Source: CAJXVA01 sp963761755
GTDB lineage: Bacteria; Myxococcota_A; Polyangia; Nannocystales; Nannocystaceae
Direction of reading: 5' to 3'
Length of the DNA stretch: 64,000 nt
NCBI GenBank assembly: GCA_963761755.1
Contig: CAVXIC010000006.1
Location: 248,001-312,000, forward strand
In this document: positions 32,574 to 41,474 of the stretch, piece by piece
Layout: each line of letters opens with the position of its first letter
How positions within the stretch are numbered: position 1 is the first letter of the stretch
The notes under the pieces: generated by a model
Database searches by the model: none
The model's input: the letters and a program-made list of their open reading frames with translations, nothing else
Told to the model about the DNA's origin: nothing
Program-made: the position numbers and the translations under genes

Positions 32574-33458
32574 ATGCCCCACGCAACCGTCGGTGCACTG
32601 CGCCTGGACTACGATCTGCGAGGGCGAGGAGAGCCGCTGCTGCTGATCATGGGGCTGGGCGCGCAGAAGGTCCTGTGGCCCGAGGGGCTGTGCGACATGC
32701 TCGCGGCGCGGGGCTTTGCGGTGGCGCGTTTCGACAATCGAGACGTCGGAGCCTCCAGCCGGCTCGACCATCTGCGGGTGCCCTCGTTGCGCACCGCGAT
32801 CGTCCGCTGGCTGCTCGGGCGCGAGGTGGGGGCGCCGTACGGCATGCGCGAGCTCGCCGCGGATGCCATCGGCGTGCTCGATGCGCTTCAGTGGCCGCGA
32901 GCCCACGTCGTCGGCGCTTCGATGGGCGGGATGATCGCGCAGCGGATGGCCATCGACTGGCCGCAGCGGGTCGGGTCGCTGACGTCGATCATGTCGCACC
33001 CCGGCGATCGGCTCTCGAAGGTCCCGCAGCTTCGAGCGATGCAGGCCATGTTCGCCCCGCGGCCCCGGACGGCGGAGCAGGCGGGGGAGGCCTGGGTGCG
33101 GCTGTTCTCCGAGATCGGCAGTGGACCGCCGCACTTCCGCTTCGATCGCGAGGCGATGTTCGACATGGGCCGGCTGCACTTCGAGCGCGGTCCTTCGCCG
33201 GGCGGCTTCTTGCGCCAGAGCCTGGCGATCCTGGCCAGCGAAGACCGGCGCCCAGCGCTGCGCGCACTCGATCTCCCCGCGCTCGTGGTCCACGGGACCC
33301 GCGATCCCCTGGTGCGTCCGCGGGGAGGTGTGCAGACCGCGGCGTCCCTTCGCCGCGGCGAGCTGCTGTCCATCGAGGGCATGGGGCACGATCTGCCCTG
33401 GGCCATGTGGCCGCAGCTGTGCGATGCGATCGCGTCGACCGTCGCGCGGGCGACGTGA
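32574..33458 (+). CDS. Alpha/beta-fold hydrolase
   Basis: The 294-residue cytoplasmic protein has the alpha/beta-hydrolase core: LLLIMGLGAQ (oxyanion region), FDNRDVGASS, VVGASMGGMIAQRMA with nucleophile Ser in GxSxG, VHGTRDPLVRP with the likely acid, and GMGHDLPW with the catalytic His. It resembles the EstB/RdmC-like esterase group annotated broadly in bacteria; substrate cannot be inferred. It diverges from the HELLH protein gene across 47 bases and converges with the AgmX-like lipoprotein gene. Confidence 0.87.
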   Translation: MPHATVGALRLDYDLRGRGEPLLLIMGLGAQKVLWPEGLCDMLAARGFAVARFDNRDVGASSRLDHLRVPSLRTAIVRWLLGREVGAPYGMRELAADAIGVLDALQWPRAHVVGASMGGMIAQRMAIDWPQRVGSLTSIMSHPGDRLSKVPQLRAMQAMFAPRPRTAEQAGEAWVRLFSEIGSGPPHFRFDREAMFDMGRLHFERGPSPGGFLRQSLAILASEDRRPALRALDLPALVVHGTRDPLVRPRGGVQTAASLRRGELLSIEGMGHDLPWAMWPQLCDAIASTVARAT

Positions 33459-33527
33459 GTCAGCTGGTGGGTTCGGCGAAGTCTCCGATATCGGGGTTGG
33501 TCACGCCTCGGGGCCCCCACGGATCGA

Positions 33528-34616
33528 TCAGCCCGGGGGCGGGTTGTGTTCGAGCATCGTGTCGGGGCCGTCGTAGAAGAACAGGAGCGAAACCCGCAAG
33601 CGGACCGGGACCCCCGGCGCGTCGTCGGTCAGCGTCGCGGCGTCGAGATGCTCGATGACGCACGCGTCGCCGAGGCCGTCGACCACGTCCCCACCGACGA
33701 CCATGACGTCTTCCACCTCACCGGTGGCGGTGATCGTCAGCTCGATGGTCGCGTCGGTCTGGAGCTCTCCGCCGCGCGCGGCCGCGGCCTGGTAGCAGTC
33801 GCGCAGCTCGACGCGCGAGCGCTGCAGCAGCCGGCGCGAGAGCACGCGAAGTGTTCGGCGCTCGGGCTTTGCGACGCCCTGCAGCGCGACGAAGGAGACG
33901 ACCCCCGTCTTGCGCACCATCGGTCGGGGCCCTGAGAGCACGGCGACCCCGGGGCTCGTCATGTACGTGTATCCGCCAGAGTCGGAGAACCACGACTCGA
34001 GCTGTTCGCGTACGCGCGGGTCATCAGGGTCGTAGAACCACTCGCGCTGGACACGAACCTCGCGCGTGATCTCGGCCTCGAGGTCCTCCCCGGCGTGGAG
34101 ATCCACAGCGGGGCCGGGCTCGACCCCGACCGTGCCGTCGGCCCCTGGGGCGACCTCGACGGCCTGCGGCGCATCGATCCGCTCCGAGAGTGACTCGGCC
34201 TCGTGCAAGAGCTCGTAGATTTCGTTGCGCTCGGTGTTTCGGGCCTCGCCGAAGAGGTCGTAGTGCCGCTGCCCGTACGCGGTCAGCATCGTCGCCGCGT
34301 TCCGGGCGTGGGCGCCGTCCTCCTCCTCGTGCGCCGCGAGCAGCTGAACGTGGGCCATGCGCAGCACCAGGGCGTGCCGAAGCGCGTCGTTCTCCGCGGT
34401 TCGGGGAAGGGAGAGGATCGCGTGGCGCATCAGCCGTACGGCATCGGCGTGGGCGCCGACCTCGACCAGCGCCTCGGCGGTCTGATACATTCGCGCCGCG
34501 CTGGATCTCGAGGGACCCATGGGCCGCTCCTCGCTCGGCTCGATGGCCATCAGGCCGGGCCGTTGCGCGCACGCGACCAGCAGACCCGCCCACAACGTGA
34601 ATGCGAGCCATCTCAC
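33528..34616 (-). CDS. Lipoprotein with AgmX/PglI-like C-terminal domain
   Basis: The 362-residue product has a lipoprotein signal (LAFTLWAGLLVAC), a helical N-terminal part (about 40-165), a Glu/Asp-rich middle, and a C-terminal domain with LLQRSRVELRDCYQAAAARGG and TIELTITATGEVEDVMVVGGDVVDGLGDACVIEHLD, the pattern of AgmX/PglI (TonB-like) C-termini in myxobacteria. AgmX was found in gliding-motility screens, but such domains are widespread and their role is unclear. It is on the same strand as, and 40 bases downstream of, the VWA lipoprotein gene. Confidence 0.75.
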   Translation of the reverse strand: MRWLAFTLWAGLLVACAQRPGLMAIEPSEERPMGPSRSSAARMYQTAEALVEVGAHADAVRLMRHAILSLPRTAENDALRHALVLRMAHVQLLAAHEEEDGAHARNAATMLTAYGQRHYDLFGEARNTERNEIYELLHEAESLSERIDAPQAVEVAPGADGTVGVEPGPAVDLHAGEDLEAEITREVRVQREWFYDPDDPRVREQLESWFSDSGGYTYMTSPGVAVLSGPRPMVRKTGVVSFVALQGVAKPERRTLRVLSRRLLQRSRVELRDCYQAAAARGGELQTDATIELTITATGEVEDVMVVGGDVVDGLGDACVIEHLDAATLTDDAPGVPVRLRVSLLFFYDGPDTMLEHNPPPG

Positions 34617-34656
34617 GGGCTCTCAACGCGGCCGGGACGCCGTCCTTACAGCGGCT

Positions 34657-35832
34657 TCAACCAACCGGGACGAACTCGTCGCAGGCCGAGCCGATCGTGT
34701 CGACGGCGGACTCGAAGAACTCCACGTAGCTGTCGGAGCACACCGAGCCCACGATGCCGTGGTCGCCCCAAAGCTCGATGAACTCCCGAATCCTCGGCGC
34801 CGGTTCGGCACCGTCGAAGGTCATCGGGTCCAGCGGTGCGCAGATTCCCGTCGGAGAGTCTCCGTCCCCGATGAGGGCCATCGAGATGATGGCGTTCTCG
34901 TTGCCGTTCTTCGCCTCGATGAGGGCCTCTCGCCACGCCGCCGGGGATCCGGTCGAGTCGCCCTCGAGGTCGTCCGCATGAGGGCCGTTGTCGTCTTCAT
35001 CGGTGATGACCACCACGACCAGGACCGCGTCGTCTCGAAGGAATCCTTCGTTGCAGGCGGCGACGTCCCCGGAGCCGGTGAGCGCTTGGATCATGGCCTC
35101 CATCGGCTTCTCTCCCAACGAGGAGTTGGTGCCCACGCGGGCGGCACACTCGAAGGCACCGAAGAGGTCGGGCTCGCCCGAGGCGATGAATCGCCGGCCC
35201 GAAGCGAAGTTGCAATCGACGTTGGAGGCGTCGCGACCGCGGGGGTGCGTGACGCCGGCACCCATCACGTCCTCACACGCCATCGGCTCGGTCTGGCCGC
35301 AGGCATAGTCCCCGATCTCCGTGCACAGGGACCGCAGCGCGCAGGGATAGCCGCAGTCGCAGCTGCCGTCGTCGCTGCGGGCCTCGCAGGTGGCCGCGTC
35401 GGTGCATGCGTCCTCGCAGCCGCCGTAGACCCACGGGTCCACGTCGGAGACCATGACGTGGTAGCTGCCGGTCCCCGGAGGCAGGCGGGCTTCGATCGCA
35501 TCCACGAACCCGGGGACCGAGTCGACCAGCTGCTGCTGTTCGTCTGCCATCGAGCCGCTGTTGTCGATGACGAACAGGAAGTCGACCGCGTCGCACCCGA
35601 CGTCGGCGTCGGGATCGACACCTGGCCCCGGTGCGCCGGTGGGATCGGTCGAGCTGGAGCTTTCGGGCTCGTCGCCGGTGGACCCGGGCGCGGTCGAGCT
35701 TCCGTCTGCGGTCTGCGCGATGTCGGTGTCGAAGGCACCGCTGCCGCGGTCCGCCTCCGTGCAGCCCAGGGTGAGCGCGGCAGCGACGACGGGAAACCAG
35801 GCGGGGTGCGGGGCGCAGCGAGCGAAGGTCAT
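34657..35832 (-). CDS. VWA-domain lipoprotein
   Basis: The 391-residue product has a lipoprotein signal (FPVVAAALTLGC), an acidic Ser/Thr/Asp/Gly linker (about 25-75), and a von Willebrand A domain beginning DFLFVIDNSGSMADEQ with the MIDAS DxSGS-like motif (DNSGSM). A long Cys-rich insert (about 135-205, ten or more Cys) splits the VWA fold, followed by LVVVVITDEDD. Such proteins sit on the outer surface of myxobacteria; ligand unknown. It is followed on the same strand by the AgmX-like lipoprotein, 40 bases away. Confidence 0.85.
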   Translation of the reverse strand: MTFARCAPHPAWFPVVAAALTLGCTEADRGSGAFDTDIAQTADGSSTAPGSTGDEPESSSSTDPTGAPGPGVDPDADVGCDAVDFLFVIDNSGSMADEQQQLVDSVPGFVDAIEARLPPGTGSYHVMVSDVDPWVYGGCEDACTDAATCEARSDDGSCDCGYPCALRSLCTEIGDYACGQTEPMACEDVMGAGVTHPRGRDASNVDCNFASGRRFIASGEPDLFGAFECAARVGTNSSLGEKPMEAMIQALTGSGDVAACNEGFLRDDAVLVVVVITDEDDNGPHADDLEGDSTGSPAAWREALIEAKNGNENAIISMALIGDGDSPTGICAPLDPMTFDGAEPAPRIREFIELWGDHGIVGSVCSDSYVEFFESAVDTIGSACDEFVPVG

Positions 35833-35919
35833 GGGTGCTTCCGCGGGGGATGTGCGTCCGTGTCGCGGAAGGTTCCCGCGACGCCCGAGCCGCGAACCTG
35901 CGCAGGTCTCGGCCGGGGT

Positions 35920-37779
35920 CTACGACGGCGACCACAGCGCGTCTCGGAGCCCCGACGCGCGCTCGACCCGGCGCTGCACCGACTCTCGCAGGACGTCCGC
36001 GGTTCCGTAGAGGGTGACCTCGCGCTTGGCCCGCGTGACGCCGGTATAGATCAGCTCGCGGGTCAGGACGGGGGAGAGGGCCGGCGGCAGCAGAAGGCCA
36101 ACGCGGTCGAACTCCGAGCCCTGGGACTTGTGGACCGTCATCGCGAACACGCTCTCGTGCGGGGGGAGGCGCGAGGGAAGCAGCTCTCGCAGCACACCGC
36201 CGGGCCCGTGAAAGAAGGCGCGCAGCGCTCCCTCGTCGTTGCGGGCGATGACCCCGATGTCGCCGTTGAAGAGGTTGAGCTGGTAGTCGTTGGCGGTGAC
36301 GAGGATCGGGCGGCCGTCGTAGTGCGGGCCGACGTCGCGCTCGATTCGGCCCGCTCGCGTCAGAATGTCCTCGATGAGCTCGTTGAGTCGCTCGACACCA
36401 AACGCACCGTGGCGGTGCGCAGACAGCAGCCGATAGCCGCCCAGGGCGTCCAGACGAGCCTGGGGTCCGGTCGCCTCCAGGTACTCGGTGAACGCGCCGA
36501 GGACGACGGGTCGAAGCGTCGACTCCAAGGCCACCTCGCTGGACAGCGGGCGCATCGACACGGCCGGGTCGTCGGTCTCGAGTTGCGCGAGCGCGGCCGC
36601 GGCGTCACCGCTGCGAAGGGCCTTGGCGAAGCGCCCGATGCCCTCGTCCCCGGCGAACCGAAAGCTGTGTGTGAGCTCGACGATGCAGTCCCAGGGGCCC
36701 GTGCGGGCGGGTCCTCCCAGAGGCAGCGAGCGAGCGTCGTCGCCGAGGACCTGCAGCAGCAGCGCGCCGAAGGGCTCCGAATAGGCCCGGGTGCCGTGGG
36801 TGTTGCAGATGTCGCCGAGAATGGCCCCCGCCTCGACGGAGGCCAGCTGGTCTTCGTCTCCGAGCAGGATCAAGCGCGCGTCCTCGGGGACGGCGGCGAC
36901 GAGCTTGGCCATCAGCGCGAGATCGACCATCGACGCCTCGTCGACCAGCACCACGTCGGCGGGCAGCGGATCGCTGGGCCCATGGCGAAACCGGGTGGGC
37001 GCGAAGGGTTGGTAGCCCAGGGCTCGGTGCAGCGTTCGGGCTTCCCGGGGCAGCGCGGCCTTGACCTCGTCGCTGCACGGGAGCCCTGCGACGTTGTTCG
37101 CCACCGACTCCGACAGCCGGGCGGCGGCCTTGCCCGTGGGCGCGAGCAACATGAAGCGCGGTGGTGCCTCGCCCCGCCGGAGGGCTTGTTCGGCCAGCAG
37201 GGCGAGCACGCGGACCACGGTGGTCGTCTTGCCGGTCCCCGGTCCGCCTGAGATCACGGTGAAACGTCGGGCCGCCGCGACCACGGCGGCGAGCATCTGC
37301 CGCGCGTCGGGGACCTGCCCAGCGTCGCTGCCGAACAGGCGACGCACGTCCGCACCCAGCTGCGCTGCGTCCAGGGGGAGCTGCGCGGTCGCTCTGGAGC
37401 GGAGGGCGCGGGCGAGGGCGTCTTGGTACTGCCAGTAGCGGGTGAGATAGAGCCGGGCTTCGCCGTCGAAGACCATGGGCGTGGGCCGACTGCCATCGGA
37501 GCACAGCGAACTCTGTCCCAGCTCCATCACCCACTCGAACAGCGTCGGCAGCCGAACGTCCTCGAGCACCTCGCCCGCCTCGTCCACCAGCGGCCGCGCG
37601 TCGAGCTGCCGGAGGTCGGCGCAGATGTGGCCGTGGGCGATCGCCCGGCTGGCAAAGGCGGCCCCGAGCAAGACCTGCTCGGACGCTCCGGGCTGAAGAC
37701 GGCCCAGCGTGCGGGCGAGCTGCACGTCGAGCGCCGAGAGCACGCCAGCGCTCTCGAGGCGGCGGAGCAGGGAGGTCAC
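35920..37779 (-). CDS. recD: Exodeoxyribonuclease V alpha subunit (RecD helicase)
   Basis: The 619-residue protein is a superfamily 1B helicase: Walker A GGPGTGKTT (about 176), VVLVDEASMVD (Walker B), GDEDQLASVEAG, and the C-terminal VFAMTVHKSQGSEFDRV and LIYTGVTRAK motifs, all typical of RecD. It drives the 5'-3' strand of the RecBCD machine during double-strand break repair. The GTG start at 37779 overlaps the recB stop (GTGA). Gene order on the minus strand is recC, recB, recD, without the ptrA gene found in enterics. Confidence 0.93.
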   Translation of the reverse strand: MTSLLRRLESAGVLSALDVQLARTLGRLQPGASEQVLLGAAFASRAIAHGHICADLRQLDARPLVDEAGEVLEDVRLPTLFEWVMELGQSSLCSDGSRPTPMVFDGEARLYLTRYWQYQDALARALRSRATAQLPLDAAQLGADVRRLFGSDAGQVPDARQMLAAVVAAARRFTVISGGPGTGKTTTVVRVLALLAEQALRRGEAPPRFMLLAPTGKAAARLSESVANNVAGLPCSDEVKAALPREARTLHRALGYQPFAPTRFRHGPSDPLPADVVLVDEASMVDLALMAKLVAAVPEDARLILLGDEDQLASVEAGAILGDICNTHGTRAYSEPFGALLLQVLGDDARSLPLGGPARTGPWDCIVELTHSFRFAGDEGIGRFAKALRSGDAAAALAQLETDDPAVSMRPLSSEVALESTLRPVVLGAFTEYLEATGPQARLDALGGYRLLSAHRHGAFGVERLNELIEDILTRAGRIERDVGPHYDGRPILVTANDYQLNLFNGDIGVIARNDEGALRAFFHGPGGVLRELLPSRLPPHESVFAMTVHKSQGSEFDRVGLLLPPALSPVLTRELIYTGVTRAKREVTLYGTADVLRESVQRRVERASGLRDALWSPS

Positions 37780-40700
37780 TGCGCACCTCCAGGATCGAGG
37801 AGCGCGTCGAGTGCTTCGATGCGCGCCCGCGGCGGGCGATCGGCGTAGATCCCCCGAGCGGGGCCTCGCTGCGGGTCCATGCCCCGAAGGAACAGGTAGC
37901 GAGCACCTCCGAAGTGCGCGTCGTAGTCGAAGCCGGGCTGGCGAAGACGCAGGTATCGGCACAGCGCGGCGGTGTACAGGTGGTACTGCAGCACGTAGTG
38001 ATCGTGGCTCATCGCGTCCGACAACCGCTCGGGGGCGTAGTCGTCCGGGGATGGTCCGAGGAAGTTGGTCTTGTAGTCGACGACGAACCATCGGTCGCCG
38101 TCTCGATAGATCAGGTCGATGAACCCGCGCAGGAACCCGCGCACGGGCAGGAAGGACAGCTGCCCGAGGCGGTCGAGGTAGCCCGGCGGAAGCCCGGTCG
38201 GATCGGCTGCGAACGCGCGACGGAGCGAGGATGGGGCCAACGCCGAGGACGCCGAGTCCCCATCGGTGAGGGCGGAGGCGACCGGGAGTACGAAGCCCAG
38301 CTCGGCGAGCGTGTGCGCCTCGGGCAGGTCGCGCAGGCGGATGCCGCCTTCGTCCAGAGGGCAGTCGAGCACGTCGCGCAGCCCGTCCACCGCGAGCTGA
38401 GCGTGCTCGCTGCCCTCGATGCCGTGCTTGCGCAAGCCGGCGACGACGTAGCGCCGCAGGGTCTCGTCGTCGCTGGCGAACGGCGCGTGTTCGAGGACTT
38501 CGTGGAAGAAGTTTCCGACGTGCGCACCCCGGGGAAACGCCGCGAGGCGCACGGGTTCTCGCGGCTCGCTCGGTGCGGTCTGCGTCGCCAGCGGCTGCGC
38601 AGCGGGGACGAGATGATCGACGTCCCGACCCGCGCTGAGATCGGCTGCGCCGTGCCGGACGGTGATGCCCGTGAAGCTGGTGGTGCGGTAGAGGCGGTCG
38701 ATCGCGGAGCGAGGCGCGCGGGCGTGCAGGTCGGTGGGGACCGCCGCGGGCTGACTCGGCAGCGGCACGGCCGTCGCGTCGAGTCTGGTGATCGCCCACG
38801 ACGGGTGCTTGCGATCCCCGAGCGCGGCCCACTGCTCCTCGTCGGACCACTCCTTGATCGCCCGTGGAACCGCCGTGTACGGGTCACCGCCGCACAGCGG
38901 TCCGAACAACAGGTAGCCCAGCGGGCTGTGGTGGAAGCGTTCGAAGCGACCCCACACCACGACGCAGCGGTGACGGGCTCGGGTCAGCGCCACGTACAGC
39001 AGGCGCAGCCCTTCGGCGAACGCTTCGACGCGTGCCTGGCGGACCGAGGGGTGTTTTTGCTTGGCCTTGGGATGGTCCGGCTTGGGCCCGACATCGACCT
39101 CGAGCCGATGGTCGTGCTCGGGGTTGTGGAACTTGAGGTTGGCGTATTCGCTGTCGAAGGGTTCGGCCGGGCTCCACAGGTAGGGGCAGTACACCACCGG
39201 GTATTCGAGGCCCTTGCTGCGGTGAATCGTGATCAGCTGAACCGCCTCGTCGTCGCGCTCGAGGCGAAGCTTGACCGCTTCTGCGGCGAGCTTGAGATCG
39301 CCCTTTTGCTGATCGGCCAGCCAGTGCAGCAGCCCTGAGGGACCCAGATGCTCCCGGTTGGCCGCGTCGTGCATCAGCTCGGTGAGGTGCAGCAGGTTGG
39401 TCATGCGCCGCTCACCGTCGGCCAGACGCAGCAGCACCTCGCCCAGCCTCATCTGCGCGATCAGCTGCCGCAGCATGTGGATGAAGCCTCGCTGCAGCCA
39501 CGTGGCGTTCCAGCGGCGGAAGCGCTGCGCCCACCGGTCCCACGACTCGTCATCGTCGGCCATGGCCTCGAGCTCGCCGCCGCTGACGCCGAGCATCTCG
39601 GTGGTCAGGGCGGCGCGCAGCAGTCGCGTCGACGCCGGCTCGGCGACGGCGGCGAGCACGTGCTGAAGCTCCTTGCACTCGGTGGTGTCGTAGACCGAGG
39701 AATCGCCGTACACGACCCCGGGAATGTCGAGGTCGCGCAGGGCCGCTTGCACGTCCTGCGCCTGCTTGTTGGTCCGGCTGAGCACCGCGATGTCGCGCGC
39801 TCGGATGGGGCGGCCCTCGATCTCCGCCCCGCTGGCCAGCAGGTTGCGGATGTCGGCGGCGACCCGCTGCGGCAGCTCGCGCTCCACGAAGGCTCGACCG
39901 ATCGTGTCGGCTTGCTTGCCCGTCGGCATGCCGTCCTCCAGCGCCTGCACCTTGATCTCGAACGGGGGCAGGGGCTGGCCGCCGACCCGCAGGCCGTCCT
40001 GCGCACCGGGCCGCGGCCCCACCGGAACGAAGTCGATGTCGTCGAGCAGGAACGGCTGCGGTGCCGCGAAGAGGTGCTCGATGGCGGTCAGCAGCCCCGG
40101 ATCGGAGCGCCAGTTCGTGGTCATCGTGTGGCGCCGGCTCGGCTCGATGCCGGCGCCGGCGTGCAGGTACGCGAACACGTCGGCGCCGCGGAAGCCATAG
40201 ATCGCCTGCTTGGGATCGCCGATGAGCAGCAGCGGATGGCTTCCGTCACCGCCGGCGAAGATGCCGTGGAAGATCTGGAACTGGATGGGGTCGGTATCCT
40301 GAAACTCGTCGATCAGCGCGGCCTTGTAGGTGTCGCGGATCGTCTGCGTGAGCGCCTTGCCGCGCCGGGGATGTCCGACCGCCTCGGCGAGGCGGTGCAG
40401 CAGGTCGTCGAAGGACTGCACGCCGTTGGCCTGCTTGCGGCGCGGCAGCACCTCGTCGATGTAGCGCGCCAGGCCGTGTTTGAACGCGAGCGCTCGCGCC
40501 TGCAGCTCGTCGTACAGGGGTCCTCCAGCGGCTTGGAGCGCGCTGCAGGCGTCGAAGAACGGGTGCGAGGGCGGCGTCTTGTTCTTGTTGGTGCCTTCGA
40601 CGAGCGCCTCGGTGGTGAGACGCTCGAGGCGCTCGAAGGTGAGGTGCTCGCCGGGATGCTCGGGATGGAAGAAGGCGTCGGCGTTGTCGAGCCAGCGGCC

Positions 40701-41474
40701 CACGGAGCTGGGCTTGTACTTGTTGCCGTTGAGCACCTTGACCTTGGGGTGCAGCAGGAGGGTCCGCACCTCACTGCGGTGCGCCTGCCACAGCGCGCGG
40801 GCCTGGGCGAACGCCGCGATGAAGGCGTCCTCGAGCGCCCCGGTGTCGAGGTCTGCGGGCGGGGGTGGCTCGGGGATGAGCGGCACGCCGGGGTTGGCCG
40901 CGGCGACCCACGCCAACGAGATGAGGTCCGGCGGCTTGAGCCCGTTGCGCAGCGCGTGGGTGACGAAGCGCGAATCGGCGCCGTAGAGGCTCTTGGCCCA
41001 GAAGTCCCGGACCGCCTCGTCGAGCAGCGGCTGCTGGTTGGCGACGAGCTCGGTGTCGAAGGCGGTGCCGGTCTCGAAGGCCGCATCGTGCAGGACCCGG
41101 TGGCAGAACCCGTGGATGGTGCTGATCGCCGCCTCGTCGAAGGATCGCAGGGCCCCCCGGACCCGCAGCAGGTCCTCGTCGCGGCTGCTGGCGCGTCGCT
41201 CGAACCACGGGGCCATGGCCGGATCGGGCGTGGCCGATCCGCGCAGGACGGCCGCCGTGTCGTGCAGGCGGGTGCGGATCCGATCGCGAAGCTCGGCGGC
41301 GGCGGCCTCGGTGAACGTGACGACCAAGATCTCGTCGGCGCGCATGCCCTGCTCGACGATCAGCCGCACGAACAACGTGGCGATCGTGTAGGTTTTGCCC
41401 GTGCCGGCGCTGGCCTCGATGAGGTGTTGGCCTCGAAGCGGGATGCGCAGCGGGTCGAGGACGTCGTCGGTCAC
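37776..41474 (-). CDS. recB: Exodeoxyribonuclease V beta subunit (RecB helicase-nuclease)
   Basis: The 1232-residue protein has UvrD-type helicase motifs (ASAGTGKTYTIATL, VVTFTEAAAAELRDRI, LIDEFQDTDPIQ, GDPKQAIYGFRGAD, TIHRSKGLEYPVVY, LLYVALTRARHRC) and a C-terminal RecB nuclease domain (GNFFHEVLEH, GFLRGFIDLIYRDGDRWFVVDYKTN with the catalytic Asp and Lys). It unwinds and degrades DNA ends and loads RecA after Chi. I chose the second GTG at 41474, which overlaps the recC stop (GTGA), the same coupling as recB-recD; the frame upstream is Arg/Gly-rich and shadow-like. Confidence 0.94.
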   Translation of the reverse strand: MTDDVLDPLRIPLRGQHLIEASAGTGKTYTIATLFVRLIVEQGMRADEILVVTFTEAAAAELRDRIRTRLHDTAAVLRGSATPDPAMAPWFERRASSRDEDLLRVRGALRSFDEAAISTIHGFCHRVLHDAAFETGTAFDTELVANQQPLLDEAVRDFWAKSLYGADSRFVTHALRNGLKPPDLISLAWVAAANPGVPLIPEPPPPADLDTGALEDAFIAAFAQARALWQAHRSEVRTLLLHPKVKVLNGNKYKPSSVGRWLDNADAFFHPEHPGEHLTFERLERLTTEALVEGTNKNKTPPSHPFFDACSALQAAGGPLYDELQARALAFKHGLARYIDEVLPRRKQANGVQSFDDLLHRLAEAVGHPRRGKALTQTIRDTYKAALIDEFQDTDPIQFQIFHGIFAGGDGSHPLLLIGDPKQAIYGFRGADVFAYLHAGAGIEPSRRHTMTTNWRSDPGLLTAIEHLFAAPQPFLLDDIDFVPVGPRPGAQDGLRVGGQPLPPFEIKVQALEDGMPTGKQADTIGRAFVERELPQRVAADIRNLLASGAEIEGRPIRARDIAVLSRTNKQAQDVQAALRDLDIPGVVYGDSSVYDTTECKELQHVLAAVAEPASTRLLRAALTTEMLGVSGGELEAMADDDESWDRWAQRFRRWNATWLQRGFIHMLRQLIAQMRLGEVLLRLADGERRMTNLLHLTELMHDAANREHLGPSGLLHWLADQQKGDLKLAAEAVKLRLERDDEAVQLITIHRSKGLEYPVVYCPYLWSPAEPFDSEYANLKFHNPEHDHRLEVDVGPKPDHPKAKQKHPSVRQARVEAFAEGLRLLYVALTRARHRCVVVWGRFERFHHSPLGYLLFGPLCGGDPYTAVPRAIKEWSDEEQWAALGDRKHPSWAITRLDATAVPLPSQPAAVPTDLHARAPRSAIDRLYRTTSFTGITVRHGAADLSAGRDVDHLVPAAQPLATQTAPSEPREPVRLAAFPRGAHVGNFFHEVLEHAPFASDDETLRRYVVAGLRKHGIEGSEHAQLAVDGLRDVLDCPLDEGGIRLRDLPEAHTLAELGFVLPVASALTDGDSASSALAPSSLRRAFAADPTGLPPGYLDRLGQLSFLPVRGFLRGFIDLIYRDGDRWFVVDYKTNFLGPSPDDYAPERLSDAMSHDHYVLQYHLYTAALCRYLRLRQPGFDYDAHFGGARYLFLRGMDPQRGPARGIYADRPPRARIEALDALLDPGGAQ